64,000 bases of DNA from Fennellomyces sp. T-0311. Taxonomy: Eukaryota > Mucoromycota > Mucoromycetes > Mucorales > Lichtheimiaceae. This document shows positions 9,575 to 20,358 of the stretch, one piece after another. A program made the position numbers and the translations under genes. Numbering within the stretch: the stretch's first letter is position 1; each line of letters starts with the position of its first letter. Under the pieces are notes generated by a model. It was not told the DNA's origin. It searched no databases and saw only the letters and a list, made by a program, of their open reading frames with translations. The stretch is taken from contig JALLLT010000012.1 of the NCBI GenBank assembly GCA_025266875.1, positions 496,001 to 560,000 on the forward strand, given 5' to 3'.

Positions 9575-10911
9575 CACTCCCACCCAAAAAGTCTTCTGAA
9601 GTTCCAAATTTGGAAGTAAAATAAAAACAAAGTATTTTACATTTATGTATGTTGCCATCCCTTTTCTTACTCTACATCGCAATGACCCTTCGGGATATTA
9701 CCAACAACATTCCTAAGAAGCGCCGACAGCTTACAGAAGCAGAAAAAGATCAAATAATCGGAATGAAATCGGCTAATACCAAATCCCTTGAGATTTCATC
9801 CATTACCGGGATAAATCGCAACACCATCGTTAGTGTCATCAAGAAGTGGGAAAAGACTGGTACTGTCAGGAATAAGCCTAGAAGTGGGCGACCCGAAAAA
9901 CTGAACAAGACGAATCGAATTGCCCTCCGACTTAGTGCAAGACGCAACCCAATAGAGCCATATTTATTTCACCAAGCAGCACTTGAGAGTGCAGGCATTA
10001 CGGTCTCCAGAAACACGGTGATCAAGTATTTAAAGAGGGATGGCTTTGGCTCTCGTCGACCAGCTCGAAAGCCAGCTTTGACGCGTAAGCAGATAGCTCG
10101 ACGGCTTGCATGGACCAAAATGCGCAAGAATTGGTCCATGGATCAATAAAGCAACGTCATCTGGTCTGATGAATCCAGATTCACAGTACGAGGTAATGAT
10201 GGAAGGGCACGCGTCATCAGACGATAAGGGGAGCGATATGAAAAACGCCATATCATCCCAACGTATAAGTTTGGCAAAGGATCGGTCATGGTATGGAGCT
10301 GTTTTTGGGCGGGAGGCTTCGGACCATTGGTCTTTATGGATGGCAATGTAGATCAAAAAGCATATGTCACCTGCCTCGCCAATCACTTCCTCCCACACCT
10401 TAAAAAAGTCACTGAAGATACTGGTCGAGAGTTTATCTTCCAAGAAGACGGCGCTAGCTGCCGTACCGGTGGCTATACGAGGCGATACAAGGAGGAAGCT
10501 GGTATCAGAGAGTTCAGCTTTTGGCCTGCCCAGAGCCCTGATTTAAATCCTATTGAGCACGTATGGGATGCCTTAGAAAAGAAAATCAGAAAGCGTCGAG
10601 CTCATATTTCGACCAAAGAAGAGCTAAAGGCTGCACTTTGTGAAGAGTGGGATAAACTGACCACTGAACTGGCAGAGTCTCTCGTGGGTAGTATGCCAGA
10701 TCGTTGCAAGGCTGTCATTAAAGCCAAGGGAGAGCATACGAAGTATTAGTGTATTGTCAATACCCCATTTTAAAATTTTTAACATAAATACAATTATTTT
10801 TTTCTAATGGAAGTTGGCAGATTTAATAATGATAATCTTAAAGAAATGCCTTTGAAAAACATGCATGTATTTGCATAGCAGCGGAATCCGAAGACTTTTT
10901 GGGTGAGAGTG
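9575..10911 (+). mobile_element. Tc1/mariner transposon, full length but inactive
   Basis: The 1337-bp element starts CACTCCCACCCAAAAAGTCT and ends with the inverted form (CACTCTCACCCAAAAAGTCT on the other strand). It is flanked on both sides by TA (9573-9574 and 10912-10913), the normal target duplication of this superfamily. It contains one transposase gene on the plus strand. The ends are well kept, so the insertion is not very old, but the gene has two stops. It lies in the unique spacer and so is present once here. Confidence 0.93.
9649..10749 (+). pseudogene. Tc1/mariner transposase with two nonsense codons
   Basis: The encoded protein would cut and paste the element. It has a bipartite helix-turn-helix N-terminus (EISSITGINRNTIVSVIKKW, then SGRPEKL and a second helix-turn-helix) and a DDE domain. 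The catalytic residues are visible: WSDES for the first Asp, FQEDGA for the second, and SPDLNPIEHVW for the Glu, the usual Tc1 arrangement. In-frame TAA codons at 10147-10149 and 10225-10227 fall before and just after the first catalytic motif, so no full protein can be made. The rest of the frame is open. A second possible start is at 9682. Confidence 0.93.
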
Positions 10912-10913
10912 TA

Positions 10914-12454
10914 GAACGAAACCGTATGCATCAACAAGGTAATCCAACAAGGTAACCTGACAATACAGAAACATTGCCCGCCGGTTTCATCATCCTTCGT
11001 CCATCATCATATCGTTGCTATCAATACTGTTGTGCATAAACCGTGCTACTTACGCGTACAGCAAACGTGCTGCCATATGCATACGAAAACGCAAACGGTT
11101 CTATCAAAATAAGTGTGTAACATAGCTACAAACACAGTTCCCTTCACCATGTCACCCCAATGACCTTTCTTCTTCCATCTCCTTTCACAATTACTTACAA
11201 TGCCAATATAAATTGTCGGAATGGAAGTGCTTCTCGTACGAGATTTCAGTTGACCTTGGTGTTTTTTTTTCCAAAGTCGCTCAGCAAAGCCTTTTTGTTG
11301 GTTTCGTACGATTTCCTTCCTATACACGAATCGTCTTTTTCACTTCGCGACTATGATAAGCTTGTTGTGAGGACGTTTACTGAATTGCCGGCCATCTGTT
11401 TGCCCATGACACAACGATGAAAAATCATGCCCATTACAGTACTTATGCACTATGTAACTAATGGTATAAAAGAACGTACCCCACAAATTTCAACGTGTCA
11501 ACAAGCAGATGGCTTCCTTGATCTTCCACAAATAGCTCTTTTGTTAAATTCTTTCAATGCTTATCCTTGTTGGTATTACAGTAAAAAGGGTATATTTTAC
11601 TTTTACACTTCTGGACCGCTCGTATATATAGTATTAAATGCTTGTCATCCATACTACGGTCAAACCTTACATTCCTTATTTTGGTTCTAGACGACCTTTA
11701 GGTAACAGACCGCTTCACTGGGGCCGAGCGACACTTGAATCTTGACACACCGCCTTGCCGTAAAAGCATGTGCCGATCAATCACTTCGATTGACGTGCCA
11801 TGGTCGATAGCGATCTCTTTGATATTTCTGGCCCATCTAAAGCGAATGCTAGTGAGCTGCGAATCTGGTTTCCTTAGTTAACATACTTTAAAAAAGACGT
11901 AATATCAGCAGGATCCGTCGATAGCCCAGCGAAGTCGATTATGCATAATCGGACGTTTTTGTTGCAATTAGATAGATAAGAAAAAAGATCTATACAACGA
12001 TTAAATGGGGAAGTGGAGGGGGAATGAATTGTGTGCGGATACTAACCTTGCGTTGTGCCATTGCACATCGATAACCTATCCATGATTTCTTTTTTTACAG
12101 GGCAGTCCCGTAGAAATAATGCCTGTGAGGTTGGGCAAACAGCTGATGCAAAGATTTTTGTACAGAAGCATCGGTTTATAAGCCTTGTTGCCATGGTATC
12201 CAGTAGCCTGCACCTGCTCTCCACCGACTCCTTTGTGTTTGATTTCCGAACATATCCAATATTCACCCACCGATCTACTTGCTGCTTGCAGTGCGACCGG
12301 AAAGTACCGTTTTCTTCCATTATGTGATCTTGAAAAAACAAGGCAAGTGAATATGTTTGCAGTGAAAACGCAATTCACTTATTACCCGCGGCACCCTCTT
12401 TCAGTACCCAAAGCCATCGCCCTCTCTGTGGTTTTCCGTTAACGCGACTAGTTG
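10914..12454. other. Spacer, middle part: no gene seen
   Basis: About 1.5 kb of unique sequence. Only short chance-like ORFs (60-100 codons on overlapping frames and strands) are present; none has a recognisable motif or splice pattern. Confidence 0.45.
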
Positions 12455-13345
12455 TCAGCTTTCCCAAGAAGTCACTTTCTTCTGCTGTGATCCATTGTCC
12501 AATTTGTTGGAAGTATAGTAGCTGTCAAGGTCTGGGAAATACTTTTGAAGAAGCTGGAAAATATCTTGATTGGTGAAGAAACTGTGGTCGAATAACGCGG
12601 TGTTCTGGGGATCTTTTCTCGCTAGCAGAATCTTCATAACCTGTACAGTCAAACCCCGCCTTGTGCAGAACAGGGAAATCCGAATATTTTGATGCATACA
12701 GTGAGGTTGTGCACCAACCGGGAGATAGTCCATACAGTCATACCTGCTTTGTACCGCTTTAAGAATTCCAAATACTTTGATGCATATAGTGAGGTTTTGC
12801 ACGAAACGGGAGCTGCACAAACCGGGGTTCGACTGTAGTACTGCCTTTTTACTGTAATTGACTATATCGCACGAGAATAACATTTTAGTAACTGGTATAT
12901 AACGAACAGTACCATTTATTACCTTGTGTCGCAGTTGTATCATCGCTGGTGATACTCTCTATATCTACATTCGCAAAAGTAAGTCAATACATTGCTCACT
13001 TTCAAAGTTAAACATCTTACCATCATCAATAGCTGCAGGGGTTAATCCAGGTCTCGTTTCCGGAGTGTCAGGGTATGTCTTGTATACATATGGATTCTTT
13101 TTAATCACTTCTCCTGCGAAAGCAATTGGTTGCAACGGATTGGAGTCATGCCGATACGTTACGTCCAAGGGCGACTCATGGAAATAGTTTTTTGCCTTCT
13201 CACGATTTTCTTTGGTAGGTTCCCAGTCGAGAACCAGGCAAGAAGCTTGGCCCTTAGTAAGCATGGCGTATTCAGAAGGGTTTGTGTAAACGGTAAAGAG
13301 GTAATTCCGCACACCAAAGCGGAGATTCAGTCAAACTCAACCTGG
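12455..13345 (-). pseudogene. Two-exon gene fragment of unknown family, 5' end lost
   Basis: On the minus strand an exon (about 13345 down to 13021) joins through a clear GTAAGA donor to a final exon (12640-12455) that ends in TGA. The splice leaves the frame intact (TPAAIDD then VMKILLARKD). The predicted product has a conserved look (VYTNPSEYAMLTKGQ, PLQPIAFAGEVIKKNPYVYK, FTNQDIFQLLQKYFPD), but I do not recognise it. No ATG opens the first visible exon and a stop lies just upstream, so the beginning is missing or further exons are unseen. The 380-nt intron is long for this genome because it holds a 190-bp MITE. Confidence 0.5.
12646..12835. mobile_element. 190-bp MITE with pogo-like ends
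   Basis: The ends are CAGTCAAACCCCGCCTTGTG and, inverted, CAGTCGAACCCCGGTTTGTG, flanked by TA on both sides (12644-12645 and 12836-12837). Inside, a motif containing TTTGATGCATA and AGTGAGGTT occurs twice as a direct repeat about 87 bp apart. There is no coding capacity. The CAGT...AACCCCG ends resemble those of the element nested in the LINE, so the two probably belong to one pogo-like family. It sits in the intron of the gene fragment around it. Confidence 0.85.
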
Positions 13346-13738
13346 ACCGGTACCCTAGTTTTGAACCAAGATCAACGATTCACCATATCACCATTTCTAA
13401 GTACATACGCTGGAAGAAAGTTATAAGGGATCGGTACACCCGGAGATATGGTATACAAGTACAGAATTGGCTTTTTTTTTGACCGCGACCATTTAAGGTA
13501 TTTCATACTTGGCACTGCTCTCTTTGATTTATTCAATGCCGCTTGTCGAAAACTTTGAACTTGGGTACTGTGAAGGTCGTGACATAATTGTCTCGGGAAG
13601 GATGGATGCTAATAGACTCTACATTAATTGGATGGTGTTCAGTGATGTTTGAACATATAAGCCTTCGTTGCGACCTTAACTTCAACTAACGTTTTATATC
13701 CTTTCGTGCACTGCTTACTCTCTTTAATCACCCCGCAA
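13346..13738. other. Spacer, right part: no gene seen
   Basis: Unique sequence up to the inner edge of the right arm. No feature was recognised. Confidence 0.45.
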
Positions 13739-13852
13739 CCGAGACAACTTGCGTAGCTCGTTATCCGAAGCATCCTCTTCCAATGTCTCGTGCTCATATA
13801 TGGGTACCGTCTCGTTCACCATTAAACTCGTCCTTTTTTTCTTGAAATGATC

Positions 13853-14188
13853 CTAAGAACAGTACACTAGGCTGGCAGGTGTCAGAAAGAACAGGGCTAC
13901 TAATCTTATAATCTGACTTCGCCACTGTACAGTATCAAAAAGGCTGGCTTTGGATAAGCTTGGGATTGTTGTGCGAGTAACGCATTTCTTGCTTTCTTTA
14001 ATATACGACAGCAGATGACCACGTTTCCCGAATATCTCCTTCACCTCCAAGTCATTTCCTGCTTTCTTTTTGAGTATAGCACTTTTAAGCAAGTAGTTAG
14101 TATCAAGTAGAGTCATGTGATATATAGCTTGCTTTATGTTCCGCTTGAGGATTTTATCGATATGTAACCGTCGAATATCATCGCCCAT
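13853..14188 (-). CDS. Hypothetical 111-residue ORF (right arm)
   Basis: Identical mirror copy of the ORF at 8590-8925: lysine-rich N-terminal half and one possible membrane helix at the C-terminus. The family was not recognised and expression is doubtful. Confidence 0.25.
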   Translation of the reverse strand: MGDDIRRLHIDKILKRNIKQAIYHMTLLDTNYLLKSAILKKKAGNDLEVKEIFGKRGHLLSYIKESKKCVTRTTIPSLSKASLFDTVQWRSQIIRLVALFFLTPASLVYCS

Positions 14189-14396
14189 TGGCTTTCATTC
14201 CAGTGGTTTGTGCGAGACACCGATATGACGAGATTCTTTTAACGTTATAAGTCCAACTGTACATGGATCATTGCATGTAGGCCACCGAGTCTACGAAATT
14301 CCTAGTTGCCGCCACTCCGGATTCGGTTGTGGGTTTAGTCTCCCGTGCCGCGCTTTATTCTCAGATATATATATATAAAGTACTACTATATCTATC

Positions 14397-14609
14397 TATC
14401 GCCTCATTCTCTTTGATACCGCGCATCGTGATGGCGACATTGAATGGATGTACCTTCACTACGTATGTCAACCATATAATAAAGAACTTGGCCTCATTTT
14501 ACGCCAGCAGCTCAAAGGATCCACCACGGATCGAGCAGCAAAGTATGTACTCCCTCCCGACATTCATCCTTCAGAGTTTGTACGGCATTTGGAAAGGGGA
14601 CCTTGCTAA
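14397..14609 (+). pseudogene. Orphan coding fragment (right arm)
   Basis: Mirror copy of 8169-8381: 70 open codons followed by TAA, beginning after a TATC-rich stretch. The same coherent protein piece (FDTAHRDGDIEWMY, LPPDIHPSEFVRHLERG) is present without a start codon. Its origin is unknown. Confidence 0.35.
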
Positions 14610-15549
14610 AAACGTACGAAAATTCAAAAGAAAATTCTGAAGTTACTATATTAGATTCCTTTTACAATGTAAATAAACAAGAAGCATCAATCTGCAATAC
14701 ATACACTATATCTAACTAATAAATGAGCTTACTCGGACCATATCGAATACGTAAAAATCCCTTTTTATCCTAAACGTATTCAGAAATGTCACAAAGTATG
14801 TAAAACGTGTATTCAATACCAGTGTAAAACGAAGATACTAGGTCTCAGGAATTCTCTGAGGACTTTCTGAACATTCTTTCCAGATGTGAGAACTTTTGGC
14901 CATCAGCCAAGATGTGCATCGCAATTAGGTTCCAAAGGTAATAGTTGCTTGATGGGCTGTAACAATAGTGGCGAATGCGGCGTTGATACCATGATTCACA
15001 AAACCCATTCGACACGGGTAGCATTCAGCACATATGCTGTTCTACACGATCAATCAACTTTTTCAGTCAAGGTACATGCGAATTGGAGTCTATAAAGCAA
15101 TACCTTTAAAGAGGCACATTTCCAACCTTCTAATCAACGCACAAGAGAGGATCCATTATAACAACACTTCTTCATCACCAGCAGGAATTCATCCAACCTC
15201 ATCTCCATGGTATCCTTACTTCTGTTCTTTTCTTTGACATATTCCCTTATTAATCCGTATCCCTCCTTTTTAAGGCGAAAAAACAAGGCTTGCACTATGA
15301 CTTGAAAGAGAGTAAGGAGATAGATAGTATACTCACAACACCAACCTCCGTCCCGCAGCTGTTGGGTTGTTCGATACACATATCAGCAAATCTAAAGCCC
15401 ACGAAAACACCCTGTGGACACTCGATAGCATGGATCCAACCGATTTTGGAGGCGCTAATTGACTATACCACGAGTAATCAGTGACGCTTTAGCGGTGCGT
15501 TCGTTTTACATTCGTGCATCGTGCTTTATGATCACTGTCTTAGTTTCGC

Positions 15550-15776
15550 GAAGCGATGCAAGCCTTTGGCGAGGTGATGCAGGCCTTTGATGAGGTGATG
15601 CAAGCGTTGGGTGAAGCGATGCAGGCCTTTGGTGAGGTGATGCAGGCCTTTGGTGAGGTGATGCAGGTCTTTGGTGAGGTGATGCAGGCCTTTGGTGAGG
15701 TGATGCAGGCCTTTGGTGAGGTGATGCAGGTCTTTGGTGAGGTGATGCAAGCGTTGGGTGAAGCGATGCAAGTCTT
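15550..15776. repeat. 21-bp minisatellite, short allele (right arm), about 11 units
   Basis: The same array as at 6585-7231, on the opposite strand, with 20 fewer units. None of the 20-bp variant units remain here. It ends about 125 bp before the ORF1 start codon of the LINE. Confidence 0.95.
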
Positions 15777-15900
15777 TAATGGGTTTCTCCGCTAATTTCT
15801 CAAGCCGACTCAGGCCACCTAATATAGGTGGTCCAACGCAGCAATCGATAATCGCAACCAATCGTCGACGAATGACTCGACACCGACATCACCAACAGCT

Positions 15901-17241
15901 ATGGACGATGGTACCCCTCCTCCGGCTCCTTTCACGTGTGCTCAAGTCGCTAGTGTTGCCGTACACCGCAGCGGCAAGGAGCAACTTATGACTCCGTTGA
16001 CTGAATACGTATCTCCGGAAGCCCGTGAACATCTCCTGGCAGTTTCTTCTATCGGACAGGTTTCAGCACCGTAACTTCTGCGCCAAGTTACCGAGGATTT
16101 CAGCGTTTTCTTCGACGTCTCCACTCAACTTGTGAAGGAAGAGGCGGCATGTGAACTAGTACGTAATTGGGATCTGGCCATCGGGATGATCCCTCATAAG
16201 GAGAAAGGACGTCAATTGTATGAAATGACATTCCCTACTGAAGCTTCATGTTCTATGGTCTTGGAAAAGTGAATTTGGGTCAGGGACAACTACTATCCAG
16301 TTGTTCGATCCCTTCCTCCAAATAAGAGTAGGTTGCCCATTATAGATCTGGAAATCGGGCTACGCACCGCCCTCTCGCACTTCGGCACAGCAATGCATCT
16401 AAGTCTGTACCGGGCGGCTGGTGGTTGATTTCAGGGCAATGGATGTGCTGTATTGGTCAACGATGAAGATGACTCTTTGCTAAAGGATCTCACCCACCGG
16501 GTGGCATATGGTAAAATTGGATCTAGTGAACGAGAATTCTATGCGGTATGGCAAGACATGGGTGATTATTGTCGTTACTGTCACGACAACGGTTATAAGA
16601 TTGAGACTGTAAAAAAAGACCAGTCCAAGGGTGCTTCAACTGTGGCCGGTGCGGACACATTGCTCGTTACTGTCCCCACCAAAAAAGAAAAACAAGCGAA
16701 AAAAGCCGCAGACCACCAATCAACTATATCTAAGTCAAAAACCAAGAGCATCCAAAAACACCAGAAGGATGAGCAACGTCGCACAGCCACAGACGCAGCA
16801 ATGAATGATGGCGGCCAGAGCGCCAATATAATTCGCCTTCCAGCACACCTCTACACCGAAAAGCCTGAAGATCCAAAGCAATAGGCAGAGCTTGTCGCTG
16901 AGACACCAGTCACCACAGTGGCAACTGCTCCCGTAGCACCAGTAGAACCAGTAGCACCATCTACATCAGCAGCACCTGCTGCATCGACCACCAAGATCGA
17001 CTCCTCCAAGAGTCAAGAGCAAGGCACCGCAGCCTCGAAACACGCACCCAACATCATACCCGCCGACGAGGACAATGGTCCCAGCCAGTCCTCTACAACC
17101 AACAAGTCCAGCCAAAAGGGAAAAGAAGCAGCCCGCATCGCCGAAATCACAGCCCTCCTTGTTGACCTCGATGAGGAAGGATACACCGTCATGATGGTGT
17201 CCGATGCTCCAGACTCAATGTTCGTGTCACTCAATCCATGA
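15901..17241 (+). pseudogene. LINE ORF1 (gag-like) with zinc knuckle (right arm), broken
   Basis: Read on the plus strand from ATG at 15901. In-frame stops at 16072-16074 (TAA), 16270-16272 (TGA) and 16426-16428 (TGA) break an otherwise open frame. The CCHC knuckle lies at 16632-16673 in a shifted frame. The last part (16918-17241) is Ala/Pro/Ser/Thr-rich, with an acidic end. Role: RNA-binding partner of the LINE reverse transcriptase. It is not functional. Confidence 0.8.
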
Positions 17242-17432
17242 CAAAGGAGCGAACTTCAGGCGAGTCATACCTTCAGAACCTACTTTAAAGTCTTTAAGAT
17301 CATCCCATGGATAAGACCAGTGCCTCCAGAGCCGCTCCTCTTCAACCTCATATTGCGTACCACATCGTATCCCCTGGTAATGCAGAGGCTGAAGAGGGGC
17401 CTTTTTGTAAGTGAAACTCCCATTTTATTTTA

Positions 17433-18124
17433 ATGAAAATCAATATCGCAACACTCAATGCACGTCACTCAGGAAAGGTGGCGACACACAAAAACAATCA
17501 CAATACTTATCAACACTACGACAACAAGCTCTACACATCCTCGCCATGCAAGAAACACGCATTCCAGGTGATGAACCAGATTTCATTCTTTCCAGCCAAC
17601 TTCATCCTGCACACAGTATATGAAGTTACGAATGCGGCATCGTTAGCTTTACACCTTCTATTCGTTTCGGCCTTATACGTTCCGTCCAACAAGGACGAGG
17701 GTTATGGGCCAAAGTCATTCACACCAATAATGCCTTCGACCCTTACTACATTCTGAATATATATGCACCAGCAAATGCCGGTGAACGACACGCTTTCCTG
17801 CGTGACACTATGCTTTCACTTACGCAATCCGCAGAGCTATCATCGCCCCTCGAACAGAGTATAGTTCTGGGTGACTTCAACTACTCATATGAACGGAATG
17901 ATTCTTCATTTGGTAAGGCGCCAGTGTCATGGCGCGATTTTTTAGCCGAACATTTTGTCAACGTGATGACACCTGGTGACCCTCGACAACGCTATATTCC
18001 AACCTGGCGCTCGACCGCTGATTTGTCGTCTTTCTCATCCATCGACTATGTGTTTCTGCCGGAATTGCTGTATAGCGTCAGCTCTTCTCCGGAAATCGAT
18101 TTTCTGGACTGACCATTCCATGAT
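17433..18124 (+). pseudogene. LINE endonuclease domain (right arm), frameshifted
   Basis: Mirror copy of 4237-4928. The motifs ATLNAR, MQETRIP, VLGDFNYS, SSIDYVFLP and TDHSM occur in this order over more than one frame. In an intact LINE this would be the target-nicking domain at the start of ORF2. It stops at the border of the nested element. Confidence 0.85.
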
Positions 18125-18126
18125 TT

Positions 18127-18885
18127 CAGTGGAACCCCGCTTTTTGCACAGGGAGTTTTCAGTGAAAAAAAAAAGTGCAAAAAGCGGGGGGGGGGTTGCA
18201 AAAAGTGAGGTTGCTACATGGTGGAAAATATAATATCCATTAGTTTCTATCAGCCAATAGGATATAGTATATAGCTAACTGTGCTACAATATAAGCTTGT
18301 GCATCTTGACGGAACTTATTTATTTGCTTATTCTTTTTTCCGTTATCAAACATGTCATCCAAATGCCAACTTAGAAACATACCAAAGTATAAGGAAGCCA
18401 TAATCGATCGCTGGAATTGTCAGTACTATCCCCAAGGAAGCTTGCAAATGAAACTTCCGCAAAATGAAGCGATGAATCTCATCAGCAGGATACCGTTGTT
18501 TCTTTTATACCAGAGTACACATATAAAGAAAAAGCCAGTATAATCGATAGTACATTTGGTGTTTTGAATGAACTAGAATATGGAAAACTCAAAGATGACT
18601 TGCGGAAAGTACGCGATGATTTTCGTAAGAAGAGCCAGGCGAACCAATCGGTTCTGACCTCTTTCTTCAAAAAATAAAGATCTGTATACCTCTGCCAAGT
18701 GTCCTAGATAAAGTTACTCTGTTCGAATCTTGTTATCAGCAGTCAAATATATGCAAACACAATATAAGCGGTAAATTGCACATCCCAATTTTGGGAGTGC
18801 AAAGTGCAAAAAGTGGGGTGTGCAATTCTCTTCAGTGTTGAGCGAGTTTTCGCCCAAGCTTGATGCAAAAAGCGGGGTTCTACCG
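18127..18885 (+). mobile_element. Nested pogo/Tigger-like DNA transposon remnant (right arm)
   Basis: Mirror copy of 3476-4234, with the same GAACCCCGCTTTTTGCA termini. The transposase remnant reads on the plus strand and ends TSFFKK then TAA at 18675-18677, a C-terminus typical of pogo/Tigger transposases. The upstream piece near 18352 (KYKEAIIDRW) may be part of the same gene in another frame. A run of ten or so G/C lies near one end. Confidence 0.7.
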
Positions 18886-20085
18886 TACGTTTTCCGCTAC
18901 ACTATATTCTTACTATATTAATCCATTACCCTCCTTTCTTCGCGATGTGGAGATGCAACTGACACAGCACACCGAAAGTGACTTTCAGGCACCACCATGG
19001 ATTAACTGCCTATTACACGCCGATGATGTGGCGCTCATTGGCAACTGGCAAATGATGCCAGCACTCTTAACTGCATGTGAACAGCACGGCAATGATTTGG
19101 GATATCGGTGGAATCCCAGCAAATGTGCTGTACTAGTCGAGCAAGACCCGCCAGAAAACACCACAGTCCAAATATACGGCGTTGAGCTACCACGAGCATC
19201 TACCGTCACATACCTAGGGATTCCGTTTAACACAGAGGGGTACATCGACCAGGACGTACTGGCTCAGCAAAATGCCGTAGCCGCACTAAACAGCATGCAA
19301 ATACTTCGGTCAATTGGAGTACGACCGCTGTGATGCTCCATATGGCCAGGCTTCCGCCCATGGCTGACCGAATTGCAGCACTGCAAGCCAAATTCCTGGT
19401 TCGCGCTCATAACCTCTTACCAGATACCTTACTGCATGTTATGCTCCCCAAACTGACACGAAGAGGGAAGCATAGCTGGACAACACTGAAATCATCAAAT
19501 CGCATATGGACCACACTGGCTCGACCACAAGCAGAAACTACGGACAAAGAACTAAAGGCAGCAATCCAAACCTATCTGCAAGACCAACACGAGCTCCGAT
19601 GCAGAAAAAGGGGTAGTAAACTACTCAACGCCTGCCGTAAAAAACCTGAAATCGATCCAATCCTATGGCTACCCATGTCCTCCGCTGAACGCATGAGGTG
19701 CATTCCCTATCGTCTTGGCTGGCTCCCGAGCGGTAAACCCACACCATGCTCACGTTGCCATCACCCTTCTGGTATGAACCCTCGACATCTGATCGCATGT
19801 TTCTCGATCCACAGCACACTCAACCTGCCGTACGATATCGACGAACCCATCTCATACCTTCTCAACCGCTTACCGAAAAAGCCGCCTAGATCACAAGCTG
19901 CTCGGAACTACTGGATATCCAAATGGCCGCAGCTATGTGCCATCTTGGAAACCCTAAACAAGCATTGCAACCCAGATCACCGACAAGGATATGTGCCACT
20001 CGACCAGCATGGAAGAGACCTTCTCGAATGGATGGAGCCACCGGCCCCTGTGTCACTGCAACCCACATCGCCCGTTGCGTCTTAA
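18886..20085 (+). pseudogene. LINE reverse transcriptase C-terminal half (right arm), broken
   Basis: Mirror copy of 2276-3475. It has the HADD palm motif, the YLGIPF strand, a frame change at about 19330 where stop and start overlap (TGATG), then a 251-residue tail with the Cys-Cys-His-Cys element. The N-terminal reverse transcriptase motifs are missing. Confidence 0.85.
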
Positions 20086-20201
20086 AAAAAGCTACCCTTT
20101 TTCATCCCCAACAAGTATATACTTACGGATTAGTTCCCCTTCCATCCGACTTTTACTTTGTATTCCATTCTACTTTATCATTTTCCTTTTTTATTGTTTT
20201 T

Positions 20202-20350
20202 TTACATTGTTTTCTTCCTCATGACTACTTCCTTTCCCCTAATGCCGCATAGGGCTTTCATTTCCTTGTTCAACCGGATCAGACGAGAGCGGAAAGCTGC
20301 GATCAGCCCGCGTTCATTTACGTCGTCAATAAAGACTCTTATTTCATCCT
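20202..20350 (-). pseudogene. Exon-like coding fragment at the outer end of the right arm
   Basis: Mirror copy of 2011-2159, directly after an acceptor-like TTCTTTACAG on the minus strand. It differs from the left copy at three bases, including an adjacent CG to TA change. The upstream exons are not seen in the right flank either. Confidence 0.4.
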
Positions 20351-20358
20351 GTAAAGAA

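Larger units (their letters stand above)
13739..20358 (-). repeat. Right arm of large inverted duplication
   Basis: Reverse-complement copy of 2003-9039. It is 417 bp shorter, wholly because of the minisatellite. Here the LINE reads on the plus strand. All disabling mutations seen in the left arm (stops in ORF1, frameshifts in the endonuclease, nested transposon, frame change in the reverse transcriptase) are also here, so the duplication came after the LINE had died. Confidence 0.97.

Noticed and set aside
12055..12442. Overlapping ORFs of 85-100 codons on both strands in the spacer
   Set aside because: Mutually overlapping, no splice pattern, no motif; taken as chance.
2003..20358. The whole block as one giant mobile element (Starship- or Maverick-like)
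   Set aside because: No tyrosine recombinase, integrase or DNA polymerase is present, and no target duplication or terminal repeat beyond the arms themselves was found.
2003..20358. A centromere, because LINEs mark centromeres in some Mucorales
   Set aside because: One dead LINE in two copies is not enough; no kinetochore-type signal can be seen in sequence, and genes lie close on both sides.
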